Assembly (NCBI RefSeq): GCF_000612805.1
Contig: NZ_HG964403.1
Coordinates: forward strand, 248,001-312,000
Source of the DNA: Bacillus ndiopicus
Lineage (GTDB): Bacteria; Bacillota; Bacilli; Bacillales_A; Planococcaceae
Direction of reading: 5' to 3'
DNA: 64,000 nt
The position numbers and the translations under genes are program-made. Positions 9,531 to 18,791 of the stretch are shown in pieces. The number at the start of each line of letters is the position of its first letter. Within the stretch, counting starts at the first letter, position 1. The notes beneath the pieces were generated by a model, which had not been told where the DNA came from, ran no database searches, and saw only the letters and a program-made list of their open reading frames with translations.

Positions 9531-11278
9531 GCAAAAAGGAAGTAGCATTAAATCCAAAATCTAAAGACCGTAAAAAAGTCATTCGAGCAATTATTCAAGC
9601 GGTTATTGTCGTTTTTCTTGCGATTGTTTTAATACGTGCTGTCTTTTTACTAAATAAATTTGAAGATTCAACATTAGCGATGACAAATAATGAAGGATTT
9701 ATCGCCCTATCGTATTTTGGTGTAAGTAGGGGGGAATCTCCAAAGTATGTATCGAAGGATGATTTAGAGAAGCAACTGTCACTGCTAGCTAAGCAAGGCT
9801 ATCAAACGGTTTCCCAACAGGATATTATTGATTTTTATCAGCAAGGAAAGCCATTGCCAGAAAAAGCTTTATATTTATCATTTGAGGATGGGCGCACAGA
9901 TTCGAGTGTCTTTGCACAAAAAATTTTGGAGAAGCTAAATTATAAGGCGACGATGTACACATACGCTAATAAATTGAACACGAAGGACCCGAAATTTTTA
10001 AAACCAAATCATTTGAAAGTGATGGAGAACAGCGGATATTGGGAGTTAGGCTCAAATGGTTATCGCTTAACGTATATTAATGTGTTTAATGATGAAGGAA
10101 AGTCATTAGGAGTTATTGATGAAAACGATGTCCCAGATAAAATGATGATAGAGTATTACAATCATTATTTAATGGATTTTATTCGTGATGAATATATGAT
10201 TCCAACTGAAACACGAGGCGAGATGGAGGAGCGCATTGCGGAGGATTATGAGTTAATGCGCGAGATTTATACAGAGACGCTAGGAGAAGTACCGAAAGCA
10301 TATGCGATTATGCATGCTAATTCACTTTATAACAATATGGATGCACTCGCTGAAAACGCCAATGATAAACATATTAAAGAACAATTTAAAATGAACTTTA
10401 ATTTAGAGTTAGATGCCTATAACGATGCGGATGCAAATATTTATAACTTAAGTAGACTGCAAGTTTCACCATATTGGCCAACGAATCATTTAATGATGAA
10501 AATTCAACAATCCAGCAAACAAGAAGTTGAGTTCGCTAGTGGTGATGCAGAGATGGCTGAGCAATGGGGCTTGGCTAATGGTGCTGCAGAGTTTTTAGAT
10601 AACGAAATAATTTTAACTTCTTCTCCATCAAAAGAAGGTACGTTGTTTTTACAAAAACCAGTACCTACTGCTTATCAATTTGAATTTGATTTTTATGGTA
10701 ATGTTATTGGTGAGCAATCAGTCTATGTTAATTATGATGCTACAACGAATAGCTATATACGAATAATGTTAAAGGACAATGAAATCATTGTTTTTGAAAA
10801 GCAACCGAATAGAGAAGAAACTATAATTGAACATCATCTATTGAAGGAGATTGAATGGAGCGGAGAGGATTATGCTTTCAATAAGGCAACCGTTTACACT
10901 TATCGTGATACACAAGGGGGCTCCCGTATTGATGAGGAGGAATATCCGCGCAATTTAAAAAATCGACGTCATTTTATGCTACAAATAGGGCAAGGAGAGC
11001 TTAAATTAGAGGTTGATAAGGAGCTTGCAACTACATTCGCCATTAACGAGGCAATTCAAGGGAAGCAAATAGGCTTTAGTGCAGCGTATTCTAAAAAGGA
11101 TACGACACACGAGCAATATGCGGATGATATATACGATACAGTAGTAGAAAATATTAAAATTACGGATGAGTCTGAACAAGTAGTTTTCTCAAATCAATAT
11201 ACAGAAATGGCTAGAGTAAAGTATAATGTATCGACATGGTTTAATAATATAGTAGATTTCTTTATTCAAACATTTTAA
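9527..11278 (+). CDS. Membrane-anchored IcaB/PgaB-like protein, degenerate deacetylase
   Basis: 583 residues; the start ATG overlaps the synthase stop (ATGA), implying translational coupling. There is one N-terminal membrane helix (about 19-44) with the rest outside. Residues 58-330 follow the IcaB/PgaB deacetylase pattern: SYFGVS where MYHxV is usual, LPEKALYLSFEDG (about 110-122) where LTFDDG is usual, then KATMYTY. The metal-binding SHTYxLH segment reads GSNGYRLTY near residue 175, so both zinc histidines are lost. Residues 340-560 form a beta-rich region with QFEFDFYGN and NYDATTNSYIRIML, perhaps a concanavalin-like carbohydrate-binding fold. I expect a polymer-binding or scaffold role, not catalysis. 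Confidence 0.65.
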   Translation: MSKKEVALNPKSKDRKKVIRAIIQAVIVVFLAIVLIRAVFLLNKFEDSTLAMTNNEGFIALSYFGVSRGESPKYVSKDDLEKQLSLLAKQGYQTVSQQDIIDFYQQGKPLPEKALYLSFEDGRTDSSVFAQKILEKLNYKATMYTYANKLNTKDPKFLKPNHLKVMENSGYWELGSNGYRLTYINVFNDEGKSLGVIDENDVPDKMMIEYYNHYLMDFIRDEYMIPTETRGEMEERIAEDYELMREIYTETLGEVPKAYAIMHANSLYNNMDALAENANDKHIKEQFKMNFNLELDAYNDADANIYNLSRLQVSPYWPTNHLMMKIQQSSKQEVEFASGDAEMAEQWGLANGAAEFLDNEIILTSSPSKEGTLFLQKPVPTAYQFEFDFYGNVIGEQSVYVNYDATTNSYIRIMLKDNEIIVFEKQPNREETIIEHHLLKEIEWSGEDYAFNKATVYTYRDTQGGSRIDEEEYPRNLKNRRHFMLQIGQGELKLEVDKELATTFAINEAIQGKQIGFSAAYSKKDTTHEQYADDIYDTVVENIKITDESEQVVFSNQYTEMARVKYNVSTWFNNIVDFFIQTF

Positions 11279-11314
11279 AGAAATATTCTGATTGCCTTGG
11301 AGGACCTAAAAGGA

Positions 11315-12346
11315 ATGAAGAAAATATTCACCTTTTTTATCGTCGTATTATTACTACTCACAGGTTGCAATGGTAGCGAAGCGAAGAAAGATCCACAACA
11401 AGAAAAGGGCAAACCTAAATTATCCATTTGGCTTCCAGAGTGGCAATTAAAATCTACGATTGAGAATATTGAAAAATCATCGGGAGGATTGCAAAGCTTG
11501 CGCGTTTTCGGTGCCTATTTCAATGAGAAAGATGCGCCGTTTTTAACGGATACAGCGGCAAAAATTCATAGGCATATGTATAATAATTTCCGAGATAGTC
11601 ACACAATACTTTTAACTTTTATTAATGATTACGTTGTAGATGGAAAGCCTTCTGTACAAAAGGATAGCGCCTTACTCCATCGTCTTATAAAGGATGAACA
11701 GGCGAGAAAAAAGCATATTAACGATATCACTTCAACGGTTGAACAATTCGAAGTGGATGGCGTAGAAATCGATTATGAAAAAATAGCAAAAGAGGATATA
11801 GAAAACTATATTTTATTTTTACAAGAGCTTTATGATGTATTGCAAAAAAAGGGACTATCGATGCATGTCGTATTAGTGCCAAGCTTCCCGTTTGAAATTC
11901 CCTTACCAGACGGACCGAGCTATACGGTAATGGCTTATAATGTTCATGGCTATCATAGCGGTCCAGGAGCAAAGGCGACATTCCCATTTTTAGATCAACT
12001 TCTTGTGAAAATGGAGAAGTCGAATCAAAAATTTGATATTGCTTTTGCAACTGGCGGTTTTACCTGGCCAAAAAGTGAGAAGGCAATTGCATTAACTGGC
12101 GATGAGGCGAAGCAGCTAATCAACTCTAAAAATCTAGCAACAAAGCGCGATAAAGATAGTGCTGCCGTTTATTTTTATTATAAAGATCAGGATATTAACT
12201 ACGAGGCTTGGTATGCAGATGCAAAAACGCTTGAAAGCTGGATTGCCTACATTCAAGAAAAAGACCCGAAATATGAGCATTTTATTTTATGGCGTGCTGG
12301 AGGGCTTAGCGAAGGTACTGTCCAATGGATTGCTGAACAAAAATAA
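11315..12346 (+). CDS. GH18-like glycosidase lipoprotein
   Basis: 343 residues from ATG 11315 (GGAGG eleven bases upstream; the in-frame TTG 11297 has no ribosome site). A signal ends in LLTGC, giving a lipid-anchored cysteine at about residue 17. The rest is one TIM-barrel-like domain with the family 18 signature VDGVEIDYE at about 147-155, whose final glutamate is the expected acid. Later blocks YTVMAYNVHG and a C-terminal ILWRAGG fit the YaaH/YdhD branch. GH18 enzymes cut beta-1,4 GlcNAc linkages. As last gene of the locus it likely trims or releases the polymer. A hairpin terminator follows. Confidence 0.72.
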   Translation: MKKIFTFFIVVLLLLTGCNGSEAKKDPQQEKGKPKLSIWLPEWQLKSTIENIEKSSGGLQSLRVFGAYFNEKDAPFLTDTAAKIHRHMYNNFRDSHTILLTFINDYVVDGKPSVQKDSALLHRLIKDEQARKKHINDITSTVEQFEVDGVEIDYEKIAKEDIENYILFLQELYDVLQKKGLSMHVVLVPSFPFEIPLPDGPSYTVMAYNVHGYHSGPGAKATFPFLDQLLVKMEKSNQKFDIAFATGGFTWPKSEKAIALTGDEAKQLINSKNLATKRDKDSAAVYFYYKDQDINYEAWYADAKTLESWIAYIQEKDPKYEHFILWRAGGLSEGTVQWIAEQK

Positions 12347-12357
12347 TGATTAAATGA

Positions 12358-12404
12358 AGTTGTCCGAAAGCAGGCTGGCGTGCCACTTTTCGGACAACTT
12401 TTTG
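12358..12404 (+). terminator. Terminator of the exopolysaccharide operon
   Basis: AGTTGTCCGAAAg pairs with cTTTTCGGACAACTTTTT, giving a stem of about 12 pairs with a T run. It would also serve mtnE reading from the other side. Confidence 0.85.
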
Positions 12405-12415
12405 CTAATTGGACA

Positions 12416-12437
12416 CAATTACGCTGAGGCGTAATTG
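12416..12437. repeat. CAATTACG palindrome, copy 1
   Basis: A 22-base near-perfect palindrome, CAATTACGCTGAGGCGTAATTG, ending two bases before the mtnE stop codon. Related copies lie at 14993-15014 and 44438-44459, each with the same following GATTA. Confidence 0.75.
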
Positions 12438-12438
12438 A

Positions 12439-13605
12439 TTATGAAAAAATATTCAAAGCTGCAATTCTCTGCATTGCTTCACGCAGCCGTTCCTCACATA
12501 CAAGTAGGCCAACACGTACATAGCCCTCACCAAATTCCCCAAAGCCCTTTCCATTTGCAACAGCAACATCTGCTTTATTGAGTAGCAAATCGGTAAATTG
12601 CTCACTTGTATAGCCTTGTGGCACAGGAAGCCAAGCAAAAAATGAGCCTGCTGGCGCTTCCACTTGCCAGCCGATTTTCTTTGCCTCTTCAACCAATACA
12701 TTGCGTCTACTTTCATAAGTTGCACGCAATTGTTCAACGGCTGTTTGTTCGGCAGTAAGTGCGTGTGCTGCAGCGTGTTGGACTGCTGGGAATAGGCTGC
12801 AAAATAAATGGTCTTGTAGTAGTTGAATAGCTTCAATTATTTTGGCATTTCCTACTGCAAAACCTACACGCCAGCCTGCCATATTAAACGTTTTAGATAA
12901 TGTATAAAACTCAATGCCTACATCCTTTGCGCCTTCTGCTTGTAAAAAGCTAATCGGTTTCTTACCATCAAAACCAATAGCACCATAAGCAAAGTCGTGG
13001 GCAACTGCAATATTATATTTTTTTGCGAAGGCTACTGTTTCTGCAAAAAAGTCATTGGTTGCAATAGCCCCTGTCGGATTGTTAGGATAGTTAATATAAA
13101 GAAGCTTTGCACGCTCCTTTATTTTTTCGCCGAGTGTGTTGTAATCGGGTAAGAAATTATTTTCTGGTAGCAATGGCATCGTATCGAATTGTATATCTGC
13201 TAATGCTACACCTGATAAATAATCGGGATAGACTGGATCCGGTAGTAGCATATAATCGCCAGGATTCATTAAAGCGAGTGGTAGTTCAACAAGCCCGATT
13301 TTCGTACCACCGACTATAGCTACTTCTGTTTTAGGATCGATATGTACACCATATTCGCGTAAATAAAAAGCTGCTGCTGCTTCACGTAGCTCTTCGATTC
13401 CACGAAATGGAGGATATTTATGTGAAATCGGATTTTCGGCTGCTTGCTGCAATGCATCTACTATATGTACTGGTGTTGGTTGATCAGGGTTACCCTGACC
13501 TAAATTAATAATATCGCGTCCATCAGCTATTGCAGCATTCACCTTTTGGACGAGTGAAGCGAAAAATTGCGGTGGTAGCTGTTGTAGTTTTTTTGAAAAT
13601 TCCAT
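12439..13605 (-). CDS. mtnE: Methionine-salvage aminotransferase
   Basis: 388 residues from ATG 13605 (GAGGGA upstream); a longer frame to 13704 adds a segment that resembles nothing. It is a class I/II PLP aminotransferase closely resembling B. subtilis MtnE (YkrV): PPQFFASLVQKVN, INLGQGNPDQPTP, NYPNNPTGA and YTLSKTFNMAGWR with the PLP lysine. It converts 4-methylthio-2-oxobutyrate to methionine, the last step of the salvage pathway. It is divergent from the amidase gene mtnU, the same head-to-head pair as in B. subtilis. The 78-base gap between them has no S-box. Confidence 0.87.
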   Translation of the reverse strand: MEFSKKLQQLPPQFFASLVQKVNAAIADGRDIINLGQGNPDQPTPVHIVDALQQAAENPISHKYPPFRGIEELREAAAAFYLREYGVHIDPKTEVAIVGGTKIGLVELPLALMNPGDYMLLPDPVYPDYLSGVALADIQFDTMPLLPENNFLPDYNTLGEKIKERAKLLYINYPNNPTGAIATNDFFAETVAFAKKYNIAVAHDFAYGAIGFDGKKPISFLQAEGAKDVGIEFYTLSKTFNMAGWRVGFAVGNAKIIEAIQLLQDHLFCSLFPAVQHAAAHALTAEQTAVEQLRATYESRRNVLVEEAKKIGWQVEAPAGSFFAWLPVPQGYTSEQFTDLLLNKADVAVANGKGFGEFGEGYVRVGLLVCEERLREAMQRIAALNIFS

Positions 13606-13683
13606 GCAAATCCCTCGTTTTCTGAATATAATAAAAATATGGTAAATCTTTTTTTCTAAAATGTCTATATAGGAAGTGAAGTT

Positions 13684-14472
13684 ATGAAAATAGGATGTGT
13701 TCAATTAAATGTTCGTTTTGGCAAAGTAGATGAAAATTTTGAGCGAGCGGAGCAATTTATCCGACAAGCTGCACAAGGCGGTGCTGAAATTATCGTACTA
13801 CCAGAAATGTGGAATACAGGCTATGCGCTTGAAAAGTTACCAGAGCTTGCTGATGAGAATGGTGAACGCTCGAAGGAGTTTTTAGGTCGACTTGCTAAGG
13901 AGCTATCAGTTCATATTGTTGGGGGTTCTGTTGCGATTCGTGTTGGGGAGGAATTTTTCAATACGATGTATACGTTTAATAAAGAAGGGGAGCTTGTTGG
14001 TGAATACAGCAAAGTGCACTTATTCCGCCTAATGGACGAGCATTTATATTTACAGGCAGGAGATAAGTTGAATCGCTTTGCACTAGGGGATATTGAGGCT
14101 GGTGGCGTGATTTGCTACGATATTCGTTTCCCAGAATGGCTGCGTTCACATGCATTGCGAGGAGCAAAGGTATTATTTGTACCAGCGCAATGGCCTACAC
14201 CACGTATCGACCATTGGAAAACATTATTACAGGCACGCGCAATTGAAAACCAGTGCTTTGTGATTGCAGTAAATCGCATTGCAAATAAGGTAGAAAACTT
14301 TAATGGTCAATCGATGATTATTCAGCCTTGGGGCGAGGTACTGTGGACAGGTGCTGAGGATGAAGAGCTCGCGATTATCGATGTGGATTTTTCAATTGTC
14401 GACGAAGTGCGTACGCGCATTCCAGTATACGATGACCGCAGACCAAATTTATATGAAGAAGTTGTAAAATGA
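13684..14472 (+). CDS. mtnU: Carbon-nitrogen hydrolase (omega-amidase type)
   Basis: 262 residues. The nitrilase-fold triad is visible: Glu in VLPEMWNTG (about 42), Lys in SKVHLF (about 112) and Cys in GGVICYDIRFPE (about 146). Divergent pairing with mtnE identifies it as the MtnU/YkrU type, which hydrolyses the omega-amide 2-oxoglutaramate (or the equivalent) made when glutamine donates the amino group to methylthio-oxobutyrate. It is cytoplasmic, full length and has GGAAGTGA before the ATG. A terminator follows at 14499. Confidence 0.83.
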   Translation: MKIGCVQLNVRFGKVDENFERAEQFIRQAAQGGAEIIVLPEMWNTGYALEKLPELADENGERSKEFLGRLAKELSVHIVGGSVAIRVGEEFFNTMYTFNKEGELVGEYSKVHLFRLMDEHLYLQAGDKLNRFALGDIEAGGVICYDIRFPEWLRSHALRGAKVLFVPAQWPTPRIDHWKTLLQARAIENQCFVIAVNRIANKVENFNGQSMIIQPWGEVLWTGAEDEELAIIDVDFSIVDEVRTRIPVYDDRRPNLYEEVVK

Positions 14473-14498
14473 TTGGAAACAAGTTTGAAAACTTAATA

Positions 14499-14543
14499 GG
14501 CGCAAGAAATCCATCCTAAAAGGCAGATTTCTTGCGCTTTTTT
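14499..14543 (+). terminator. Terminator of mtnU
   Basis: GGCGCAAGAAATC pairs with GATTTCTTGCGCTTTTTT across a 14-base loop. Perfect 12-pair stem with a T run. Confidence 0.88.
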
Positions 14544-14564
14544 GAATTGATTTTAAGTTTGCGA

Positions 14565-14669
14565 GCGAATTGAAGCCGTTTACGGGCGAAATTCACTTGC
14601 AATAGGGCGAATCTATCCATTTAACGGGCGAATTCACCTGCTAATTGGGCGAATTGTTACGTTAGGCCT
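14565..14669. repeat. Five-copy 21-bp tandem array (GGGCGAAT family)
   Basis: The core (g)GCGAA recurs at 14565, 14586, 14607, 14628 and 14649, exactly 21 bases apart each time. Copies 2-5 share GGGCGAA(a)T followed by TCAC/TAT and a TTGC/CTGC block; copy 1 is diverged, and a degenerate sixth may begin near 14670. It lies in the non-coding gap between the mtnU terminator and the dispersed repeat. No frame through it looks coding. Confidence 0.8.
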
Positions 14670-14787
14670 ATTCGAAAAAGGATTAAAATAAACTTTATTT
14701 CACCCCTTCTTATGTTTTGCGTAAATTGAGAAAAATCGTTCAAATAATCATTAATTTCATGGAAAAACCCATACTAAAGCTATTAAT

Positions 14788-15014
14788 TTAACTTGATTCA
14801 GCAGAATTTCCTCGCTTCTATAAGTGCTGGGATGAATACAGGAAAAGTAACTAAATCAAAGAGAGCGCAAAACTCTCTGTATCTGGTGCTACGCTTTCGA
14901 TGCAAAAAACATTACTGATTCAAGTTAAACCTCCGGCGGATGTCGCAGATTTTGAAGAGGAGTTTTCGAGTAAGCTCGAAAAAATCTGGATGCAATTACG
15001 CCGAGGCGTAATTG
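14788..15014. repeat. Dispersed MITE-like repeat element
   Basis: About 227 bases of intergenic DNA. TTAACTTGATTCAG (14788-14801) is the inverted complement, with one mismatch, of CTGATTCAAGTTAA (14915-14928). After it come CCTCCGGCGGATGTCGCAG, a TTTTCGAG/CTCGAAAA hairpin, AAATCTGGATG and the palindrome CAATTACGCCGAGGCGTAATTG (14993-15014). A shortened, diverged copy lies at 44438-44545. The remainder of the gap (14473-15170) holds a terminator, the 21-bp array and nothing coding. Confidence 0.65.
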
Positions 15015-15170
15015 ATTAACTTCTCAGCTCATTATAAAATTAATTATTGTCTTTTTATGATGAACATTTTATAATTAATTTCAATAAAAGTACAAACGAA
15101 CCGCGTCGTTGTAGTATTTGTGTGTGTTTTCCGTGTGTACAAATGTATAATGCCACAGGAGGGTATGGGA

Positions 15171-16097
15171 ATGAAAAAAATTATTGTGACAGGTGCACTT
15201 GGTCAAATTGGTTCAGAGTTAGTAGGGAAATTACGAGCAATTTATGGAACGGATGCAGTATTAGCAACAGATATTCGTGCAGCACAGCAAGATGGTCCAT
15301 TCGAAATATTAGATGTAACAGAGGGCAAGCGAATGCATGAGCTTGCGAAGGATTTTGGTGCAGATACGATGATTCATATGGCTGCATTATTATCAGCAAC
15401 TGCAGAAAAAAATCCTGTTTTCGCATGGAATTTAAATATGGGTGGCTTAATGAACGCATTAGAAGTATCGCGTGAGCTAAATTTACAATTTTTCACACCT
15501 AGCTCGATTGGGGCATTTGGTCCATCTACGCCAAAGGATAATACGCCTCAAGATACGTTACAGCGTCCAACAACAATGTATGGTGTCAACAAAGTAGCGG
15601 GAGAATTACTATGTGATTACTACTTCACAAGATTTGGTGTAGATACGCGTGGTGTTCGTTTCCCAGGTTTAATTTCTTATGCTACACCACCTGGTGGAGG
15701 AACGACAGATTATGCTGTAGATATTTACTACAAAGCAATTGAGGAAGGAAAATATACATCTTATATTGCAGAAGGCACATATATGGACATGATGTACATG
15801 CCCGATGCACTACAGGCGATTGTTGATTTAATGGAAGCGGATGGTTCAAAATTAGTTCATCGCAATGCCTTCAATATTTCAGCGATGAGCTTTGAGCCTT
15901 CACAAATCGCAGCAGAAATTCAAAAGCATATTCCAAGCTTCACGGTTGAATATGATGTAGATCCAGTGCGTCAAGCAATTGCAGATAGCTGGCCAAATGC
16001 GATTGATTCATCTGCTGCAAAAGCGGAATGGGGCTTTAAAGCGCAATACGATTTAGCTTCGATGACGGTTGATATGTTAGAGAAATTGAAAAAATAA
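15171..16097 (+). CDS. tdh: SDR-type L-threonine 3-dehydrogenase
   Basis: 308 residues from ATG 15171; AGGAGGG sits seven bases upstream and rules out the ATG at 15165. It is a short-chain dehydrogenase/epimerase-fold protein: [10 protein letters not shown] nucleotide motif near the N-terminus, [26 protein letters not shown] and the catalytic YGVNK (Tyr and Lys about 145-149). The [23 protein letters not shown] segment is characteristic of the epimerase-like threonine dehydrogenases rather than sugar epimerases. It oxidises threonine to 2-amino-3-ketobutyrate with NAD, feeding Kbl at 3105-4295. It is transcribed alone. Confidence 0.85.
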   Translation: MKKIIVTGALGQIGSELVGKLRAIYGTDAVLATDIRAAQQDGPFEILDVTEGKRMHELAKDFGADTMIHMAALLSATAEKNPVFAWNLNMGGLMNALEVSRELNLQFFTPSSIGAFGPSTPKDNTPQDTLQRPTTMYGVNKVAGELLCDYYFTRFGVDTRGVRFPGLISYATPPGGGTTDYAVDIYYKAIEEGKYTSYIAEGTYMDMMYMPDALQAIVDLMEADGSKLVHRNAFNISAMSFEPSQIAAEIQKHIPSFTVEYDVDPVRQAIADSWPNAIDSSAAKAEWGFKAQYDLASMTVDMLEKLKK

Positions 16098-16102
16098 TAT
16101 AG

Positions 16103-16151
16103 AAAGGCTATTAGAAAGCAGGGCTGTGCCTGTATTTTCTGATAGCCTTTT
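16103..16151. terminator. Convergent terminator between tdh and trpA
   Basis: AAAGGCTATtAGAAA pairs with TTTTCTGATAGCCTTTT. The hairpin lies after tdh, close enough to trpA's end (16226) to act in both directions. Confidence 0.7.
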
Positions 16152-16225
16152 GTACTTTTATTATAGTTTTTTCCTTTTAAAGTAAGTAAGGATTATTTTT
16201 CGCCTTTTCAGTAGTTGAAAGAGGT

Positions 16226-16996
16226 TCATCTAATTTTTTTCGAAGCCGCAACTAATGCATCAATTGTTGTCCAATCGCCATTTGCTAAAGAATCAACAAT
16301 TTTACTGCCAACAATGACGCCATCGCTAAAGCTAGCGAATTTCTTTACATGCTCGGGGGTTGAAATGCCAAAGCCAGCTAATACAGGTAAGGGGCTAGCC
16401 GCTTTCAATTTTGCAAAATGCTCCTCAAGTTCGTTTGCAAAATCACTGCGTGCGCCAGTAATACCATTCACTGTAACAGCATAAATAAAGCCTTCACTCG
16501 CAGCAGTTAATTGTGCGATACGCTCAACAGGGCTTGTTAAGGAAACGAGTTGAATAAGTGAGACTTGCTCCTTTTGTAGCGCACTATAGATAATATTACG
16601 TTCCTCCAATGGCATATCAGGAATGATAACACCATGAATACCAGCTTGCTTCGCATCGTAAGCGAATTTCTCTGCTCCATATGCTAAAATTGGATTTAAA
16701 TAAGTCATTGCTACAAGTGGTACTGTTATTTCATCTGCGAAGCTCGCCAATGTAGCGAGCGTAGATTTTAATGTTGTGCCTTTTTGTAAAGCGCGTTGTC
16801 CTGCAAGCTCAATGGTTGGTCCATCTGCTACAGGGTCTGTAAAGGGGATACCAACTTCAATAGCTGTTACGCCTATTTGTTGCAAGCGTAAAATAGTAGA
16901 TTTTAATGTTTCTAAGCCGCCATCACCTGCCATTATATAAGGAACAAACGCTCTATCACCGCGTGCTAAAACATTGTCGATTGCTTTTTGAATCAT
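16226..16996 (-). CDS. trpA: Tryptophan synthase alpha subunit
   Basis: 256 residues, a single TIM barrel. Visible are the catalytic Glu in [16 protein letters not shown] (about 41-56), the [12 protein letters not shown] block, [11 protein letters not shown] with the catalytic Asp, and the phosphate-binding [13 protein letters not shown] and GVIVGSKIV loops. It cleaves indole-3-glycerol phosphate to indole and glyceraldehyde 3-phosphate and passes indole to TrpB. It is the last gene of the trp operon, starting inside the end of trpB (four-base overlap). Confidence 0.95.
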   Translation of the reverse strand: MIQKAIDNVLARGDRAFVPYIMAGDGGLETLKSTILRLQQIGVTAIEVGIPFTDPVADGPTIELAGQRALQKGTTLKSTLATLASFADEITVPLVAMTYLNPILAYGAEKFAYDAKQAGIHGVIIPDMPLEERNIIYSALQKEQVSLIQLVSLTSPVERIAQLTAASEGFIYAVTVNGITGARSDFANELEEHFAKLKAASPLPVLAGFGISTPEHVKKFASFSDGVIVGSKIVDSLANGDWTTIDALVAASKKIR

Positions 16997-18180
16997 GCGT
17001 TTTTACCCCCAATCGCATCAATTAATGTATGCACATCTTTATCGCCACGACCAGATAAGCAAACTACAATAGTTTCATCAGGTGACATCGTTTTTGCTAA
17101 CTGTGCTGCATAGTAAATAGCATGTGCACTTTCTAAAGCTGGCAAAATACCCTCTGTTTCAGCTAGTAGTTTAACACCTTCCAAAGCCTCTTCATCCGTT
17201 ACACTTTCATAAATGGCGCGTCCGATATCGTTTAAATAACAATGCTCAGGTCCGACTCCAGGATAATCAAGCCCTGCTGAAATTGAATGTGCTTCTTGTA
17301 TAAAGCCATTTTCATCCTGTAATAAATACATATAGGCACCGTGTAGCACCCCTTTTTGTGCACCATAAATTGCCGCCGCATGCTTGCCCGTAGTGAGACC
17401 ATTGCCAGCTGCTTCAACGCCAATTAATTGAACATCCTGATCATCAACAAACGGATAAAACATACCAATCGCATTGCTACCTCCACCAATACAAGCAATT
17501 ACTGTGTTTGGTAGACATCCTTCTTGCTCCAAAATTTGAGTGCGTGTTTCATCACCAATGATGCGCTGAAAATCGCGTACAATTGTAGGAAAAGGATGTG
17601 GCCCAAGAGCTGAGCCTAAAATATAATGTGTATCATTGACATGTGTTACCCAGTGACGTAACGCTTCATTTACTGCATCCTTTAAAGTGGCAGAGCCTTT
17701 TTCAACAGCAATTACCTTTGTACCAAGCAGCTCCATGCGGAAAACATTTAATGCTTGGCGCCTTACATCCTCTGCGCCCATATAAACGATGCACTCTAAA
17801 TCGAGCAATGCACAGGCAGTGGCTGTCGCAACTCCGTGCTGACCAGCGCCTGTTTCTGCAACTATCTTCTTTTTCCCCATGCGTTTTGCAAGAAGTGCCT
17901 GCCCAATTGCGTTGTTAATTTTATGTGCGCCAGTATGGTTTAAATCTTCACGCTTTAAATAAATTTTCGCACCGCCACATTTCGCTGTTAAGCGCTCCGC
18001 AAAATAGAGGGGAGTTTCACGTCCTACATATTGTTGTAAATAATAATGTAATTGTGCCAAAAACTCAGAATCATTTTTCGCTTCCTCATAAGCCTGCTCT
18101 AGCTCAAGAAGGGGAGCCATTAATGTTTCAGGTACGAATTGCCCGCCGTATTCCCCGAAACGTCCTCTTACAGTTGTCAT
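16993..18180 (-). CDS. trpB: Tryptophan synthase beta subunit
   Basis: 395 residues, PLP fold type II. Motifs are [14 protein letters not shown] at the start, [15 protein letters not shown] with the PLP lysine, [14 protein letters not shown] and [10 protein letters not shown] for the cofactor phosphate. It condenses indole with serine to give tryptophan in the alpha2-beta2 complex. It overlaps trpF and trpA by four bases on each side, so the operon is tightly coupled. Confidence 0.96.
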   Translation of the reverse strand: MTTVRGRFGEYGGQFVPETLMAPLLELEQAYEEAKNDSEFLAQLHYYLQQYVGRETPLYFAERLTAKCGGAKIYLKREDLNHTGAHKINNAIGQALLAKRMGKKKIVAETGAGQHGVATATACALLDLECIVYMGAEDVRRQALNVFRMELLGTKVIAVEKGSATLKDAVNEALRHWVTHVNDTHYILGSALGPHPFPTIVRDFQRIIGDETRTQILEQEGCLPNTVIACIGGGSNAIGMFYPFVDDQDVQLIGVEAAGNGLTTGKHAAAIYGAQKGVLHGAYMYLLQDENGFIQEAHSISAGLDYPGVGPEHCYLNDIGRAIYESVTDEEALEGVKLLAETEGILPALESAHAIYYAAQLAKTMSPDETIVVCLSGRGDKDVHTLIDAIGGKNA

Positions 18181-18791
18181 ATTATTGCTCCTTTCGCATT
18201 TCGAATAAATGCTTGAATTAATGCTGAATCCTTTATACCATTCTTTTCAACACCACTAGATACATCAACTGCTGCGGGGCTAATTAATTGAATCGCATTG
18301 GCAACATTATCAATTGTTAAACCACCAGCGACGATTACTTTTTCTTGTGATATATTTGCTTTTTCTAATAAAGCCCAATCAAATGTATGTCCGCTACCTC
18401 CACGAAAGTCAGTGCCTGGTGCATCGAACAAATAATAATCAACATCGAATGTAGCAGCATTTTTAATATCATTAGCGTTTCGCACCGAAAATGCTTTTAG
18501 TGCAGGCAAGCCAATTTGTTGAATAAAATCATTTGTTTCATCACCATGATATTGAATATAATCTAGTGGGACAGCCTCCGCGATTGCTTGAATCGTTGTA
18601 GCGTCCTCATTGACAAATACCCCGACTTTTTTGATATGTGCGGGTACATGCTTTGCAAGCTGTGTTGCTTCCTCTACTGAAATACGGCGTTTGCTAGGTG
18701 CGAAAACGAAGCCGACAAAATCCGCGCCAGCTAGCACCGCTGTTTCGACATGCTCTACGGTTTTTAATCCGCAAATTTTGACCATTGTCAT
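18177..18791 (-). CDS. trpF: Phosphoribosylanthranilate isomerase
   Basis: 204 residues, a small TIM barrel. KICGLK at the start carries the catalytic Cys, [12 protein letters not shown] follows, the general acid lies in [15 protein letters not shown], and [12 protein letters not shown] binds phosphate. It performs the Amadori rearrangement in tryptophan synthesis. Two ATGs (18791, 18785) are possible; the first overlaps the trpC stop and is preferred. Confidence 0.94.
   Translation of the reverse strand: MTMVKICGLKTVEHVETAVLAGADFVGFVFAPSKRRISVEEATQLAKHVPAHIKKVGVFVNEDATTIQAIAEAVPLDYIQYHGDETNDFIQQIGLPALKAFSVRNANDIKNAATFDVDYYLFDAPGTDFRGGSGHTFDWALLEKANISQEKVIVAGGLTIDNVANAIQLISPAAVDVSSGVEKNGIKDSALIQAFIRNAKGAII

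Noticed and set aside
14565-14669. CRISPR array
   Set aside because: The period is only 21 bases, there are no distinct repeat and spacer parts, and no cas genes are nearby. The same holds for 43008-43110.
15123-15151. Sigma-A promoter for tdh with TATAAT at 15146
   Set aside because: The start of transcription would fall on the ribosome site and the -35 region is poor.
15120-15170. Longer N-terminus for threonine dehydrogenase
   Set aside because: It would place 17 residues before the nucleotide-binding strand and bypass the AGGAGGG site that fits ATG 15171.
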